Below the pieces are notes generated by a model that did not search any database, had not been told where the DNA came from, and saw only the letters and a program-made list of their open reading frames with translations. A stretch of 64,000 nt of DNA from Shewanella mangrovi (GTDB lineage: Bacteria > Pseudomonadota > Gammaproteobacteria > Enterobacterales > Shewanellaceae), in contig NZ_JPEO01000005.1 of assembly GCF_000753795.1 (NCBI RefSeq), forward strand, positions 169,343 to 233,342, given 5' to 3'. Position 1 is the first letter of the stretch. Every line of letters begins with the position of its first letter. Shown piece after piece: positions 38,272 to 47,179 of the stretch. Made by a program: the position numbers and the translations under genes.

Positions 38272-38519
38272 TATTCCTGAACCAACTGCGCTATCGCATC
38301 GACAACATCGCCAACCGTCCGCACGCTTTTAAAGGCTTCTGGCTGGATCTTCTTGCCCGTGATCTGCTGCAGCTTAATCACCAGATCGACTGCATCGATG
38401 CTGTCTAAATCTAAATCTTGGTACAAAGAGGCCGTTTCGGTGATATCGTCGGCATCAATTTCAAATTCATCTTGCAGAATGCGACTCAGCATCTGCAGTA
38501 TCTGTTCACGGTTTTGCAT
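38271..38519 (-). CDS. apeF: Acyl carrier protein ApeF
   Basis: Acyl carrier protein of 82 residues. The phosphopantetheine site is the Ser of LDLDSIDAVDLV (about residue 40). The ATG at 38519 directly follows an alternative GTG. One of two carrier proteins that hold the growing chain; both are acidic, four-helix type. Confidence 0.92.
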   Translation of the reverse strand: MQNREQILQMLSRILQDEFEIDADDITETASLYQDLDLDSIDAVDLVIKLQQITGKKIQPEAFKSVRTVGDVVDAIAQLVQE

Positions 38520-38527
38520 CACGTTGC

Positions 38528-38791
38528 TTACGTCCGTTGTGATTCGATAAAATTGGCTAAACTGGCCACGCTATAAAAATACTCGCGCGTCGCCTCAGAG
38601 TTGGCTTCCAGCTTGACATCAAACTGCTTTTTAATTGCCAAGCCCAGTTCTAAGGCGTCGATGGAGTCCAGTCCTAAGCCGTCGCCAAACAGTGCTGCAT
38701 CGGTGTCGATGTCTTCAACCGTCACATCCTCGAGGTCGAGACTGTCGATAATCAATTGCTTGATTTCGTTATGTAAGTTCATAGTGCTCAT
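38528..38791 (-). CDS. apeE: Acyl carrier protein ApeE
   Basis: Acyl carrier protein of 87 residues, with the attachment Ser in LGLDSIDALELG (about residue 42). The start at 38791 lies inside apeD (23-base overlap); a second ATG at 38782 is also possible. In characterised systems the two carrier proteins are not interchangeable and each pairs with different ketosynthase and dehydratase partners. Confidence 0.92.
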   Translation of the reverse strand: MSTMNLHNEIKQLIIDSLDLEDVTVEDIDTDAALFGDGLGLDSIDALELGLAIKKQFDVKLEANSEATREYFYSVASLANFIESQRT

Positions 38792-39548
38792 GTAGTCGTT
38801 GTCGATAATAAAATTCGAGATCCCGCGTTAGCTGGCGCGCTTGCTTCGCATGGATCACGTCATCCTCTAAGGTGCTGGCATGGAATATTTCACCAGTACT
38901 GACCTGCATTTCGATAGTGCGACGCGGGATAGCGTACCAAGGATCTTGTTTGGTTAATCCAGCATTGTGCACTTTTAGCACCACAGGTAATAGAGGTGCA
39001 GCGCAACGCAGCGCGATATTGGCTGCACCGCGGGCAAAATCATTGATGACCGCGCCTTTTTGGGTGCGTGTGCCTTCAGGGAAAACAATCAGATTGGTGC
39101 CGCGTCGCAGCACCTGCTGGCAATCTTCGAGCAACAGCTCTGCGCTGCGATTGGGAATATATCCGGCTGCGGAAACAACACCGCGTAGGAAAGGATTACG
39201 CCATAGCCCCTGTTTAACGATACAGCCTGCATTGGGCATTAAACTGATCAGCACCACTACATCAATCAAGGTTGGGTGGTTGGCGATGACGACCAGACTT
39301 TCAGCCTGCTGCAACTGACTAGCACAGTGAGCGTCCACTTTCACCACCTTAGCTAAGGTGAGTAACTGCACCATGCCGCGAAACATCAGATGTACCGCCT
39401 TTTGCACCCGCTTGATACGAACATCGGGGCTACCGGGCCAATATTTTAGCAGCGGCAAAATGGTCAGCGAGCTCAGCAAACCGCCAACACCGAACGTTAT
39501 ATAGCAGCCAATACCGGCAAGCCAGCGCAGACAGTAGCGGCTATTCAT
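38769..39548 (-). CDS. apeD: Lysophospholipid-type acyltransferase ApeD
   Basis: PlsC-type acyltransferase of 259 residues from the ATG at 39548 (a TTG at 39560 is less likely). An N-terminal membrane helix (about 5-35) precedes the HX4D catalytic motif NHPTLID and the substrate motif FPEGTRTQKGA. It probably moves the polyene chain or a fatty acid onto a glycerol or lipid acceptor. The start overlaps the apeC stop by 8 bases. Confidence 0.88.
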   Translation of the reverse strand: MNSRYCLRWLAGIGCYITFGVGGLLSSLTILPLLKYWPGSPDVRIKRVQKAVHLMFRGMVQLLTLAKVVKVDAHCASQLQQAESLVVIANHPTLIDVVVLISLMPNAGCIVKQGLWRNPFLRGVVSAAGYIPNRSAELLLEDCQQVLRRGTNLIVFPEGTRTQKGAVINDFARGAANIALRCAAPLLPVVLKVHNAGLTKQDPWYAIPRRTIEMQVSTGEIFHASTLEDDVIHAKQARQLTRDLEFYYRQRLHEHYELT

Positions 39549-40281
39549 GCACGGCTCCAAAGCTCAACTGCCACTGTTGTCGTCCAATCTGTCCCGCTAT
39601 GGGTTGCTGAGTGGCGAGCGCTTGCAGCAATTCTCCGTAGCAGAGGGCTGAATGAGGGGGCTGAGATGCGCCGTGTGTGTCGATACTCAGCTGTGCGACA
39701 GCGTTCGCTTCCGCTTCTTTGTTAGTCAGTAGCATGGCTAACGCCAGCGGATACTCAAGTTCATCTGTGTAGGCGTCATAGATGGGCGGCACTGGGTCAT
39801 CGCCATACACTAACAACACTGGCTTATCGCCGCTTGCCAGTTGGGCATAGGCTTCTACCATTGCTTGCGCCAAGGTTTCACTGCCGGCCGCAATCGAAGT
39901 CGATGCTTGTTGGTTACCGCTGACGATGCCAAACAGGCCACTGGCAGTATTGTGTACTGATTGACTAAAGGCGGTAGGAGAGAGTGGTTGTTTGGCAATG
40001 ATATCTTCTAACAAGCCAATAGTACGATTCAGTTCACCGTGGCGTGAGGCAAAGATTGAATGGCATTGTGGCGGTGCATCGGCAGCAAACGCGACATGCA
40101 GCATCATTTTGCTGAGACGACTAAAGCGTCGGCGCTGCATAGAGGGAACTTGTGAGAGTGATGGTGCACTGTTATCGAGCGACTGGGCGGCCGTTGCCTT
40201 TTGCCAGTCTCGCCAGCTAGCGTTTTGCTGATATGCTGGAGACCAAGCGCTCCAAGAAAGAATATTGAACTGTAACAGCAC
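39541..40281 (-). CDS. apeC: Ketosynthase-like chain-length partner ApeC
   Basis: First gene of the operon: 246 residues of the Ketoacyl-synt_2 (N-terminal ketosynthase-like) family, with no catalytic Cys-His-His set visible. It corresponds to ApeC, thought to pair with ApeO in the manner of a chain-length factor. Short motifs SWSAWSPAY, IFASRHGELNRT, SPTAFSQSVHN and YGDDPVPPIYD are typical. The start is GTG at 40281 with ribosome site GAGG six bases before it. Confidence 0.83.
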   Translation of the reverse strand: MLLQFNILSWSAWSPAYQQNASWRDWQKATAAQSLDNSAPSLSQVPSMQRRRFSRLSKMMLHVAFAADAPPQCHSIFASRHGELNRTIGLLEDIIAKQPLSPTAFSQSVHNTASGLFGIVSGNQQASTSIAAGSETLAQAMVEAYAQLASGDKPVLLVYGDDPVPPIYDAYTDELEYPLALAMLLTNKEAEANAVAQLSIDTHGASQPPHSALCYGELLQALATQQPIAGQIGRQQWQLSFGAVHE

Positions 40282-40402
40282 TGCTAACCTCGTCGCTTAA
40301 CACCATTCCCTGAGGACAAAAATTAACATCTCATTCGATGTCGTCGCCGATAGTCGTTATCCGCGAGTGCCAGCACTATGTTGCTGCACGGTTCGGGCGA
40401 GT

Positions 40403-40432
40403 ATTCTACACCGGATAAAGTGGTGGTTTGAA
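40403..40432 (-). promoter_or_regulatory. Possible sigma-70 promoter of the ape operon
   Basis: On the minus strand TTCAAA and TAGAAT are 18 bases apart, about 120 bases before the apeC start and just inside a long perfect inverted repeat. The -35 is weak (4 of 6), suggesting regulated expression. Confidence 0.4.
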
Positions 40433-40433
40433 G

Positions 40434-40472
40434 GCATTTTGTTAACGGCAGTGATAACCGTTAACAAAATGC
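40434..40472. repeat. Perfect 15-base inverted repeat upstream of the ape operon
   Basis: Arms GCATTTTGTTAACGG and CCGTTAACAAAATGC are exactly complementary with a 9-base loop. No T run follows on either strand. It lies between the DUF3014 gene and the ape operon, and directly upstream of the candidate promoter. It could be a terminator-like structure for the DUF3014 transcript or an operator. Confidence 0.8.
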
Positions 40473-40548
40473 ACAATTAAGCAGTGAAGGCGAAAAACAA
40501 ACGCAGAAATGGCTTAAGATCCATTAATGGTGCTGTGGGCAACAGTGA

Positions 40549-41421
40549 CTACTGGTTCATGATCTCCAGTAGGCGGCGCATCACTTTTTTCACCTTGCGG
40601 GTATTCTCTGGCCCCATGCGGATCAGCAACTTTTGCGCATTAGGCAGTGCTTCCAACTTGGGATCAACAAACTGGTAGTTCACACTGATGGAATACAACT
40701 CGATAGGTTGCTCAATCACAGGCGTAGCGAGCAATTCTTTCATCGCCTCTTTCAGTCGACTATCGAAGCTCATGTCGGGATAGCCCAGTTCGGCGAAGGC
40801 TTGCTCTAACAATGGCGACAGTCGTTTGTAAGTGGTGACTAACTGCTCATCATCCAAACCGGTAAGAAAATCGGCGTAGACATCATAACGATGATAACTA
40901 TCAGGATTCAGATAGGTTTTATTGGTGATGTCAGTGACCGTAAAGCTCTGGCTTGGCGCCTGCAGTGGACTGGTTTTTCGTGCCAGTTGACCTTGGGCGA
41001 TATTATCGACGAACACCACAAATTGGCGCACCATATCGCTGTTGTTCAGTAGCGGATCGATTGCCATACCATCAGCCATCGCAATCACTTTGTCATGCAC
41101 ATAGGTGTCGCTTTCATTCAGCTCTGGCAGTGGCTCCGCTTTTGGTACTTCTGTTTCAGCGACTGTAGGTGTTGGTTCTGCTGCTGGAGCGGCCTCTGGC
41201 TCTGGCACATTGGCTTCTGTCACTAATGGTTCTGCTGGCGCTGGCTCAGGCAACGCGACTTCAGTACGCGTTTGTGGCTCACCGTCTTGATCATCTGTGC
41301 TCCAGAAATAGTATCCCGCACCGACAACAATCAGAATCACTGCTGCAATAGCCCAACCTGTGGCAGCGGAATTGGCACGCTGCGGTTGTGGTGCGATTCT
41401 GTCTTCTTCATTGACTTGCAT
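40549..41421 (-). CDS. DUF3014 membrane-anchored protein
   Basis: Protein of 290 residues with an N-terminal cytoplasmic tail, one membrane helix (about 22-42), a Pro/Ala/Glu-rich linker (about 50-95) and a DUF3014 periplasmic domain (about 100-285). The function is unknown; the family is common in Shewanella and Pseudomonas. The inverted repeat at 40434-40472 lies 77 bases beyond its stop. Confidence 0.8.
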   Translation of the reverse strand: MQVNEEDRIAPQPQRANSAATGWAIAAVILIVVGAGYYFWSTDDQDGEPQTRTEVALPEPAPAEPLVTEANVPEPEAAPAAEPTPTVAETEVPKAEPLPELNESDTYVHDKVIAMADGMAIDPLLNNSDMVRQFVVFVDNIAQGQLARKTSPLQAPSQSFTVTDITNKTYLNPDSYHRYDVYADFLTGLDDEQLVTTYKRLSPLLEQAFAELGYPDMSFDSRLKEAMKELLATPVIEQPIELYSISVNYQFVDPKLEALPNAQKLLIRMGPENTRKVKKVMRRLLEIMNQ

Positions 41422-41597
41422 GAAATATCCTTAAATTAAACTCATTGAGCCTCGTGTGACACGAAGTTTCCATTCTGCAAATATTGATTTTGTTGTCTAG
41501 CAAGCCTCGACTACACAACAACATTTATTTTCATTCTGGGAGCTTGCTTCAGTGATTATGGTTGCACAATATTTAACCGTGACTGAACAAGCGCTAC

Positions 41598-43673
41598 TCA
41601 AGCCTGTACATATTGTTGCCGATCTCCTAGCCAGCGCTCAATAATCGCATCAACATTTTCTGGTACCTGTTGCATGACATGATTAGCCAGCTTTTGTATA
41701 TGCGGAATTAAGGCTTGATCCCTTACTAGATCAGCGACTTTCATATCGGCTAATCCGGTTTGCCGTGTACCAAGCACTTCGCCGGGACCGCGGATCTCCA
41801 AATCCTGCTGAGCAATGACGAAGCCATCGTTGCTCTCGCGCAGCACTCCAAGGCGTTTGGTAGCCGTTTTCGACAGTGGTGCCTGATACAATAAGACACA
41901 ATGACTGGCGATGGCGCCACGCCCGACGCGGCCGCGTAACTGATGCAATTGGGCTAAACCAAGACGCTCAGGGTTCTCGATAATCATCAGGCTGGCGTTG
42001 GGCACATCGACACCCACTTCAATCACCGTTGTGGCCACTAAAAGATTAATCTCGCCCCGCTTAAAACTGTCCATGACCGCTTGCTTATCGGCGCTTTTCA
42101 TGCGGCCATGCACTAATCCAATCTGCAGTTGTGGCAGCGCTTCACTCAATTCTTGATAGGTATCTTCTGCGGCCTGACATTGCAGTACTTCGGACTCATC
42201 AATCAGCGTGCAGACCCAATAGGCCTGACGACTATCTTCGAGTGCGGCTGAGCGGACACGCTCGATAATATCTTGCCGCCGTGAATTAGCGATAGCGACC
42301 GTGGTCACTGGCGTTCGACCCGGTGGTAACTCATCAATTATCGAGGTATCTAAATCGGCATAGGCCGTCATTGCCAAGGTACGTGGAATAGGGGTGGCAG
42401 TCATGATCAATTGGTGTGGATAAAAGCCCTGTTGAATCCCTTTTTCGCGCAGACCAAGGCGTTGATGTACACCAAATCTGTGTTGCTCATCGATGATGAT
42501 AAGGGCTAACCGCTGAAACTGTACTTGTTCCTGAAAAATCGCGTGGGTGCCGATCACCATCTGTGCCCGACCTTCACGAATATCCTCTAGTGATTGCTCA
42601 CGCGCTTTTCCCTTGAGTTTCCCGGCGAGCCAACCGACTTTCAGACCCAGAGGGGCAAACCAGTTGCTAAAGTTTAGCGCGTGTTGCTCCGCGAGCAGTT
42701 CGGTTGGCGCCATCATGGCCACTTGATAGCCATTTTCAATCGCTTGCAGTGCGGCCATGGCGGCGACAAGCGTTTTACCTGAACCGACGTCTCCTTGCAC
42801 CAAACGCATCATTGGATGGGGCTGACTGATGTCTTGCGCAATATCTGCCACTACGCGCTGTTGTGCGCCGGTGGGACTAAACGGCAACGAGGCCAAAAAT
42901 GGCGTCATTAACTGACCGGTAGTTTTGAGACTGACCGCTTTATCGCGCTCACCGCGTTGTCTCAGTTTCAGCATGCTGAGATTGTGCGCAAGCAGTTCTT
43001 CCTGCACTAGACGTTGTTGGGCCGGATGGCTGCCTTGGAGTAACTCAAATTGATCTATGCTCGCTGGTGGGCGGTGCATGATACGGATGGCCTGCGCTAG
43101 ACTCAGTTGATTGGGTCGTAACGACGCTGGCAGTAATTCGGTTAATGCACCTTCCTGCAGCAGTTTCAGTGCTTGTTCGGTCAGCTTCATCCAACTGGCT
43201 TGGCGCAGCCCTTCCGTTGTGGGGTAGACTGGCGTTAACGAATCACTCAGCTTCGCTGGTTCATCTGCTTGAAGAATTTTGTACTCGGGATGGATAATTT
43301 CAGCATGCTGATTGCCACGCCGGATTTCACCATAAGCGCGAATACGCAACCCGTTTTGCATGCTGTTACGCTGCGCTGCCGAAAAATTGAAAAAGCGTAA
43401 GGTGAGTGCGCCGGTATCATCGCGTACGTTGCACACCAGCATGCGCTTGCGGCCGTTAACGATTTGGGTCGATTGGATTTCCGCTTCAATTGTGCCGTAA
43501 TTACCAAGGTTTAACTCTGCGATTGGGTAAATACGGGTGCGATCTTCATAGCGCAGTGGCAGGTGGAACAGTAAATCCTGTACGGAATGAATCCCCAACT
43601 TATTGAGCTTTTCTGCCATTTTAGCGGCAACGCCTGTGAGTTGGTTGATGGGAAGTTGATCCAGCCGTTGCAA
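41598..43673 (-). CDS. recG: ATP-dependent DNA helicase RecG
   Basis: Branch-migrating helicase of 691 residues that remodels stalled replication forks. The N-terminal wedge domain carries PLRYEDRTRIYPI. The helicase core has Walker A GDVGSGKTLVA, the DEQH box IIDEQHRFGV, TATPIPRT, and the RGRVGRG motif VI. The apparent start is TTG at 43673: an in-frame stop lies 15 bases upstream and the first ATG is only at residue 19, which would damage the N-terminal domain. The ribosome site is poor. Confidence 0.95.
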   Translation of the reverse strand: MQRLDQLPINQLTGVAAKMAEKLNKLGIHSVQDLLFHLPLRYEDRTRIYPIAELNLGNYGTIEAEIQSTQIVNGRKRMLVCNVRDDTGALTLRFFNFSAAQRNSMQNGLRIRAYGEIRRGNQHAEIIHPEYKILQADEPAKLSDSLTPVYPTTEGLRQASWMKLTEQALKLLQEGALTELLPASLRPNQLSLAQAIRIMHRPPASIDQFELLQGSHPAQQRLVQEELLAHNLSMLKLRQRGERDKAVSLKTTGQLMTPFLASLPFSPTGAQQRVVADIAQDISQPHPMMRLVQGDVGSGKTLVAAMAALQAIENGYQVAMMAPTELLAEQHALNFSNWFAPLGLKVGWLAGKLKGKAREQSLEDIREGRAQMVIGTHAIFQEQVQFQRLALIIIDEQHRFGVHQRLGLREKGIQQGFYPHQLIMTATPIPRTLAMTAYADLDTSIIDELPPGRTPVTTVAIANSRRQDIIERVRSAALEDSRQAYWVCTLIDESEVLQCQAAEDTYQELSEALPQLQIGLVHGRMKSADKQAVMDSFKRGEINLLVATTVIEVGVDVPNASLMIIENPERLGLAQLHQLRGRVGRGAIASHCVLLYQAPLSKTATKRLGVLRESNDGFVIAQQDLEIRGPGEVLGTRQTGLADMKVADLVRDQALIPHIQKLANHVMQQVPENVDAIIERWLGDRQQYVQA

Positions 43674-43725
43674 GGTCTGATTACCGGATTACTGTGGATT
43701 TATACATATAGTATCAAACCCGGCA

Positions 43726-43763
43726 GCTTTGACAATGGTGCATTTTTCAACCATCGTCAAAGC
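43726..43763. terminator. Stem-loop between the antiporter gene and recG
   Basis: Arms GCTTTGACAATGGT and ACCATCGTCAAAGC pair at 13 of 14 positions around a 10-base loop, 20 bases past the antiporter gene stop. There is no U tract next to it, so terminator function is only likely. Confidence 0.5.
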
Positions 43764-43782
43764 CTTAGTGAAAAATCGCCAA

Positions 43783-44715
43783 TTAGGCTGCGGCGTGCGT
43801 CACGAGGTAAGCCATATAGCCAACATAGCCCGCTAACAGAACCAAGCCTTCCTTGCGACCGATGCGCATATTGCTCATCGCAAACGGCAACACCAAAATG
43901 GCCAGAATGAGCATGACCGAGAAATCTAAGATGCTAAAACCTGTTGCCGCAATGGGATGCACCAGCGCAGTAACGCCAAGAATACAAAGAATATTGAATA
44001 GGTTAGAGCCAACGACGTTGCCGATGGCAATATCGCTTTGACCTTTTAGCGCGGCAACCACAGAGGTGACTAGCTCCGGCATACTGGTGCCAATGGCGAT
44101 AATGGTCAAACCGATCACAGCTTCGCTAATACCAAAAGCGCGCGCCAGTTCAACCGCACCATCAACAAACAAAATGCCACCGCCCACTAAACAGGCGATG
44201 CCCACCAGAATCAATACCGCAGATAACCAAGGATTACGCGGGCCGGCTTCAATCTCTTCCGCATCTTCATCGCTGGAAATGCGATAGCTATGCCACAGAA
44301 ACACCAGTAGTAAGCCAAATAGTACCAGCCCGTCAATCCACCCCAAACCACCATCAATCAGCAGTAACAGCAGCAGGACTGAGGCACCAATCATAATCGG
44401 GATATCACGTTTTACCGTTTGTGACTGTACGCCGATGGGGCGAATAATCGCAGTAAGCGCCAAAATCAGGCCGATATTGGCGATGTTGGAGCCGATCACA
44501 TTACCTAATGCGATACCAGAGTTGCCCGATAGCGCTGATTTAACACTGACTGCTAATTCTGGAGCGCTGGTGCCAAAAGCCACAATCGTTAAACCAATCA
44601 CCAACGGTGTGACACCTAAGCGCAAGGCAATGGCGCTCGCGCCACGGACCAAGGCTTCGGCACCCACGGTTAAAATGGTAAAACCACCCAAAATTGCCAG
44701 AATAATAAAGGTCAT
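43783..44715 (-). CDS. Calcium/sodium antiporter (YrbG-like)
   Basis: Inner membrane Ca2+/Na+ exchanger (CaCA family), 310 residues from the ATG at 44715, preceded by GGAAG. It has ten hydrophobic segments and the two inverted alpha repeats typical of the family: GTSAPELAVS with GNVIGSNIANI, and GTSMPELVTS with GNVVGSNLFNI. An acidic cytoplasmic loop (EDAEEIEAG) separates the halves. It has E. coli YrbG-like length and motifs. Confidence 0.92.
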   Translation of the reverse strand: MTFIILAILGGFTILTVGAEALVRGASAIALRLGVTPLVIGLTIVAFGTSAPELAVSVKSALSGNSGIALGNVIGSNIANIGLILALTAIIRPIGVQSQTVKRDIPIMIGASVLLLLLLIDGGLGWIDGLVLFGLLLVFLWHSYRISSDEDAEEIEAGPRNPWLSAVLILVGIACLVGGGILFVDGAVELARAFGISEAVIGLTIIAIGTSMPELVTSVVAALKGQSDIAIGNVVGSNLFNILCILGVTALVHPIAATGFSILDFSVMLILAILVLPFAMSNMRIGRKEGLVLLAGYVGYMAYLVTHAAA

Positions 44716-44820
44716 AACAGCTTCCACAAGTCTTGTCAGGCTTGAACTCGCCCGGTTAACACGGCGATAGCAGCGTGTTGTTGGACGTACAAAGTCGGCT
44801 ATTGTGACATATTCTGTCAG

Positions 44821-44848
44821 AAAGATCCCAACCTTTGGCGGGATCTTT
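44821..44848 (-). terminator. Terminator downstream of the acyl-CoA ligase gene
   Basis: Arms AAAGATCCC and GGGATCTTT around a 10-base loop, 12 bases past the ligase stop. On the minus strand the stem ends in TTT and a T-rich base run is only moderate. Confidence 0.7.
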
Positions 44849-44859
44849 TACTGAACGTG

Positions 44860-46518
44860 CTACAGCTCATCTTCCCACTTCACTTCTGCTCCGCGTACGC
44901 CTTCAACACGGTCGCTGTAGGCTTTTTCAAGCACGTGGCGTTTGATTTTGAGGGTGGGGGTCAGAATGTCATTTTCGATGGTCCAAGGCTCGGTTACCAC
45001 AATAATGGCATCGACGGTTTCGTGTGACTCCAGATTAGGATTGACGCTGTCGAGCGTTTCTTTCAGCGAGGTGCGCACCTCTTCGCGCGCTTGTAAGGCA
45101 GCCCCTTCGGCAAGTTGTACTAACGCCACCGGATGCGGTAGCCCTGAACCAATCACACAGATCAGCTCTACGTGTGGGTCTTGCGCCAGTTTGCGCTCAA
45201 TCGGCACTGGCGCAACATATTTGCCTTTAGCCGTTTTGAAGTTGTCTTTCACGCGGCCAGTAATACTAACGCAACCATCGCTATCGATTTCACATAAGTC
45301 GCCAGTTTTAAAATAGCCTTCTTCATCAAACGCAGCAGCGGTTGCTTCAGGGGCTTTATAGTATTCCCGCATCAGGCTAGGACTTTTAACCAGTAACTCA
45401 CCTTCAGGCGACTGCTTGATCTTACAGCCAAGAATAGGCTTGCCCACGGTACCAATTTTGCTGGCATCAAACGGGTGATTGATGATGGAGTAGGCACAGT
45501 TTTCCGTCATACCCCAAGCTTCGCAAATATCGAGGCCAATACTGTGGTACCACTCGACCAACGACGGCGGTATTGGTGCTGAACCCGAGCCCAGCAGTCG
45601 TACTTTATCCAGCCCTAAACCTTGGTGGATTTTGCGCTTTACCAGCCAGCCCAGTAACGGAATTTTGAGTAAGGTCTGCAGCTTCTTGAAGCTGCCGACT
45701 TTATCGATGATGTTTTTCTGAAACAGCGTCCACAGCCGAGGCACCGAGAAGAAAACGGTTGGGCGCATTCGCTGCACGTCGGTAACGAAGGTCTCCAAGC
45801 TCTCGACAAACGCCACCGGACAACCGGCATAAAAGGATGAGCCTTCTATCGCCACTCGTTCCGTAATATGTGCCAATGGCAGATAGGATATCAGCCGGTC
45901 ATTACTGTCAGCTTTTAGGTCGCGCACCACTGCGTTACAGGTCCAGCTATAAGCGCCAAAGGTTTGCACGGCACCTTTAGGTTTGCCGGTCGAACCTGAG
46001 GTGTAGATCAGCGTCATCACTTGGTCTTCGGTGGGCGCCTCGGCATCAATTAATGGCGCGCCGAGATTTAATAGTTGTAACCACTGATATTGTGCCGGCA
46101 TGGTTTCGTAGGGCAGGGCCAAGCGCAGAATATCACCACCGACTCCCGGTTCTTGATCGGGCCAATGATCCAATTTACCCACGAAGATTGCTTTGGCACC
46201 GCTGTGCTCCAGTACGTAGCGAATGGTGTCTGAATTAGCGGTTGGGTAGATAGGAACACTAATATATCCGCCATACATCAGCGCTAGATCGGTAATAAAC
46301 CATTCGGCGCAATTCTTGGAAAGTAGCGCGATTTTATCTCCGGCATTGTAACCAAGATGTCGAAGTGCCCCCGCGATTTGCTGAACGGCACTATAAACTT
46401 GTTGCCAAGTGTAATCTTTGTATTGTCCTCGCACCGGTTGGCGCAGATAGATTTCACTGCCCTGAGTTGATGCCCATTGACTCAACATGTCGACCGGACT
46501 GCGGTAACTGGTTGCCAT
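44860..46518 (-). CDS. Long-chain acyl-CoA synthetase (AMP-forming)
   Basis: AMP-dependent ligase of 552 residues in the FAA1/long-chain class. Motifs: P-loop LIYTSGSTGKPKGAV (about residues 172-186), ISYLPLAHITERV, EAWGMTENCAY, FKTGDLCEIDSDG, and ITGRVKDNFKTAKGKYVAP. Fatty-acid activation is the likely role, but it is not the main FadD type; some homologs handle unusual lipids. Standalone, with its own terminator. Confidence 0.9.
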   Translation of the reverse strand: MATSYRSPVDMLSQWASTQGSEIYLRQPVRGQYKDYTWQQVYSAVQQIAGALRHLGYNAGDKIALLSKNCAEWFITDLALMYGGYISVPIYPTANSDTIRYVLEHSGAKAIFVGKLDHWPDQEPGVGGDILRLALPYETMPAQYQWLQLLNLGAPLIDAEAPTEDQVMTLIYTSGSTGKPKGAVQTFGAYSWTCNAVVRDLKADSNDRLISYLPLAHITERVAIEGSSFYAGCPVAFVESLETFVTDVQRMRPTVFFSVPRLWTLFQKNIIDKVGSFKKLQTLLKIPLLGWLVKRKIHQGLGLDKVRLLGSGSAPIPPSLVEWYHSIGLDICEAWGMTENCAYSIINHPFDASKIGTVGKPILGCKIKQSPEGELLVKSPSLMREYYKAPEATAAAFDEEGYFKTGDLCEIDSDGCVSITGRVKDNFKTAKGKYVAPVPIERKLAQDPHVELICVIGSGLPHPVALVQLAEGAALQAREEVRTSLKETLDSVNPNLESHETVDAIIVVTEPWTIENDILTPTLKIKRHVLEKAYSDRVEGVRGAEVKWEDEL

Positions 46519-46730
46519 AGGCGAGCCCCTTAATTATTAGTTTGTTATTGAGTAAGGTGAACTGGCTTACAGCATTCCCCACACCATGCTATTCGCCAAG
46601 AACTTTCTGTTTTTTATCAACAAAAGTACCTTACCAAGTATGGAAGGCGCGCATTAAGGCTGCAAATATTTATCGCGGTTTGTTCAGCAAAAAACAGTAT
46701 GAGGAGATGAGATTTCTAGCATGCGGGCAT

Positions 46731-46752
46731 AAAAAAGGGCACCTCAGTGCCC
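46731..46752 (-). terminator. Rho-independent terminator of ridA
   Basis: Stem GGGCAC / GTGCCC with loop CTCA. On the minus strand it is followed by six T. It lies 23 bases past the ridA stop. Confidence 0.9.
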
Positions 46753-46775
46753 ATTCTTTTGCGTTTACCACTGCT

Positions 46776-47159
46776 TTACAGTGCAGCGATAGCGTCCATT
46801 TCAACCTGAACGTCTTTTGGCAGTTGCTTCACACCGATAGCTGCGCGAGCAGGATATGGCTCGCTGAAGTAACGGCCCATCACTTCGTTCACTTTAGCGA
46901 AGTTAGCTAAATCGGTCATAAAGATGTTGAGCTTAACGATATCAGCCAGTGACCCACCTGCCGCTTCACAAACGGCTTTGAGGTTTTCAAACACTTGCAC
47001 CACTTGGGTTTCAAAATCTTCACCCGCAACTTCCATGGTGGCTGGCACCAAAGGAATTTGACCCGATAGATACAAGGTTGAACCTACTTGTACCGCTTGA
47101 GAATAGGTGCCGATAGCGGCGGGGGCTTTGTCGGTTGCAATAATTTTCTTGTCTGCCAT
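46776..47159 (-). CDS. ridA: 2-iminobutanoate/2-iminopropanoate deaminase RidA
   Basis: Small trimeric enzyme of 127 residues that hydrolyses reactive enamine/imine products of PLP enzymes. Signatures: [22 protein letters not shown] and the C-terminal block [24 protein letters not shown] with the essential Arg. The ATG at 47159 (MADKKI) fits the family; the TTG/GTG-type extension to 47168 is not needed. It lies 20 bases downstream of spoT, an arrangement conserved in Shewanella. Confidence 0.95.
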   Translation of the reverse strand: MADKKIIATDKAPAAIGTYSQAVQVGSTLYLSGQIPLVPATMEVAGEDFETQVVQVFENLKAVCEAAGGSLADIVKLNIFMTDLANFAKVNEVMGRYFSEPYPARAAIGVKQLPKDVQVEMDAIAAL

Positions 47160-47179
47160 AACGCACAATTTCCTTGTTA

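Noticed and set aside
25021..40281. Reading the cluster as ordinary fatty acid synthesis or as a polyunsaturated fatty acid (pfa) locus
   Set aside because: There are no large multidomain Pfa proteins and no enoyl reductase; the paired carrier proteins, ApeC-type partner, LolA/MMPL export and ammonia-lyase fit aryl-polyene biosynthesis.
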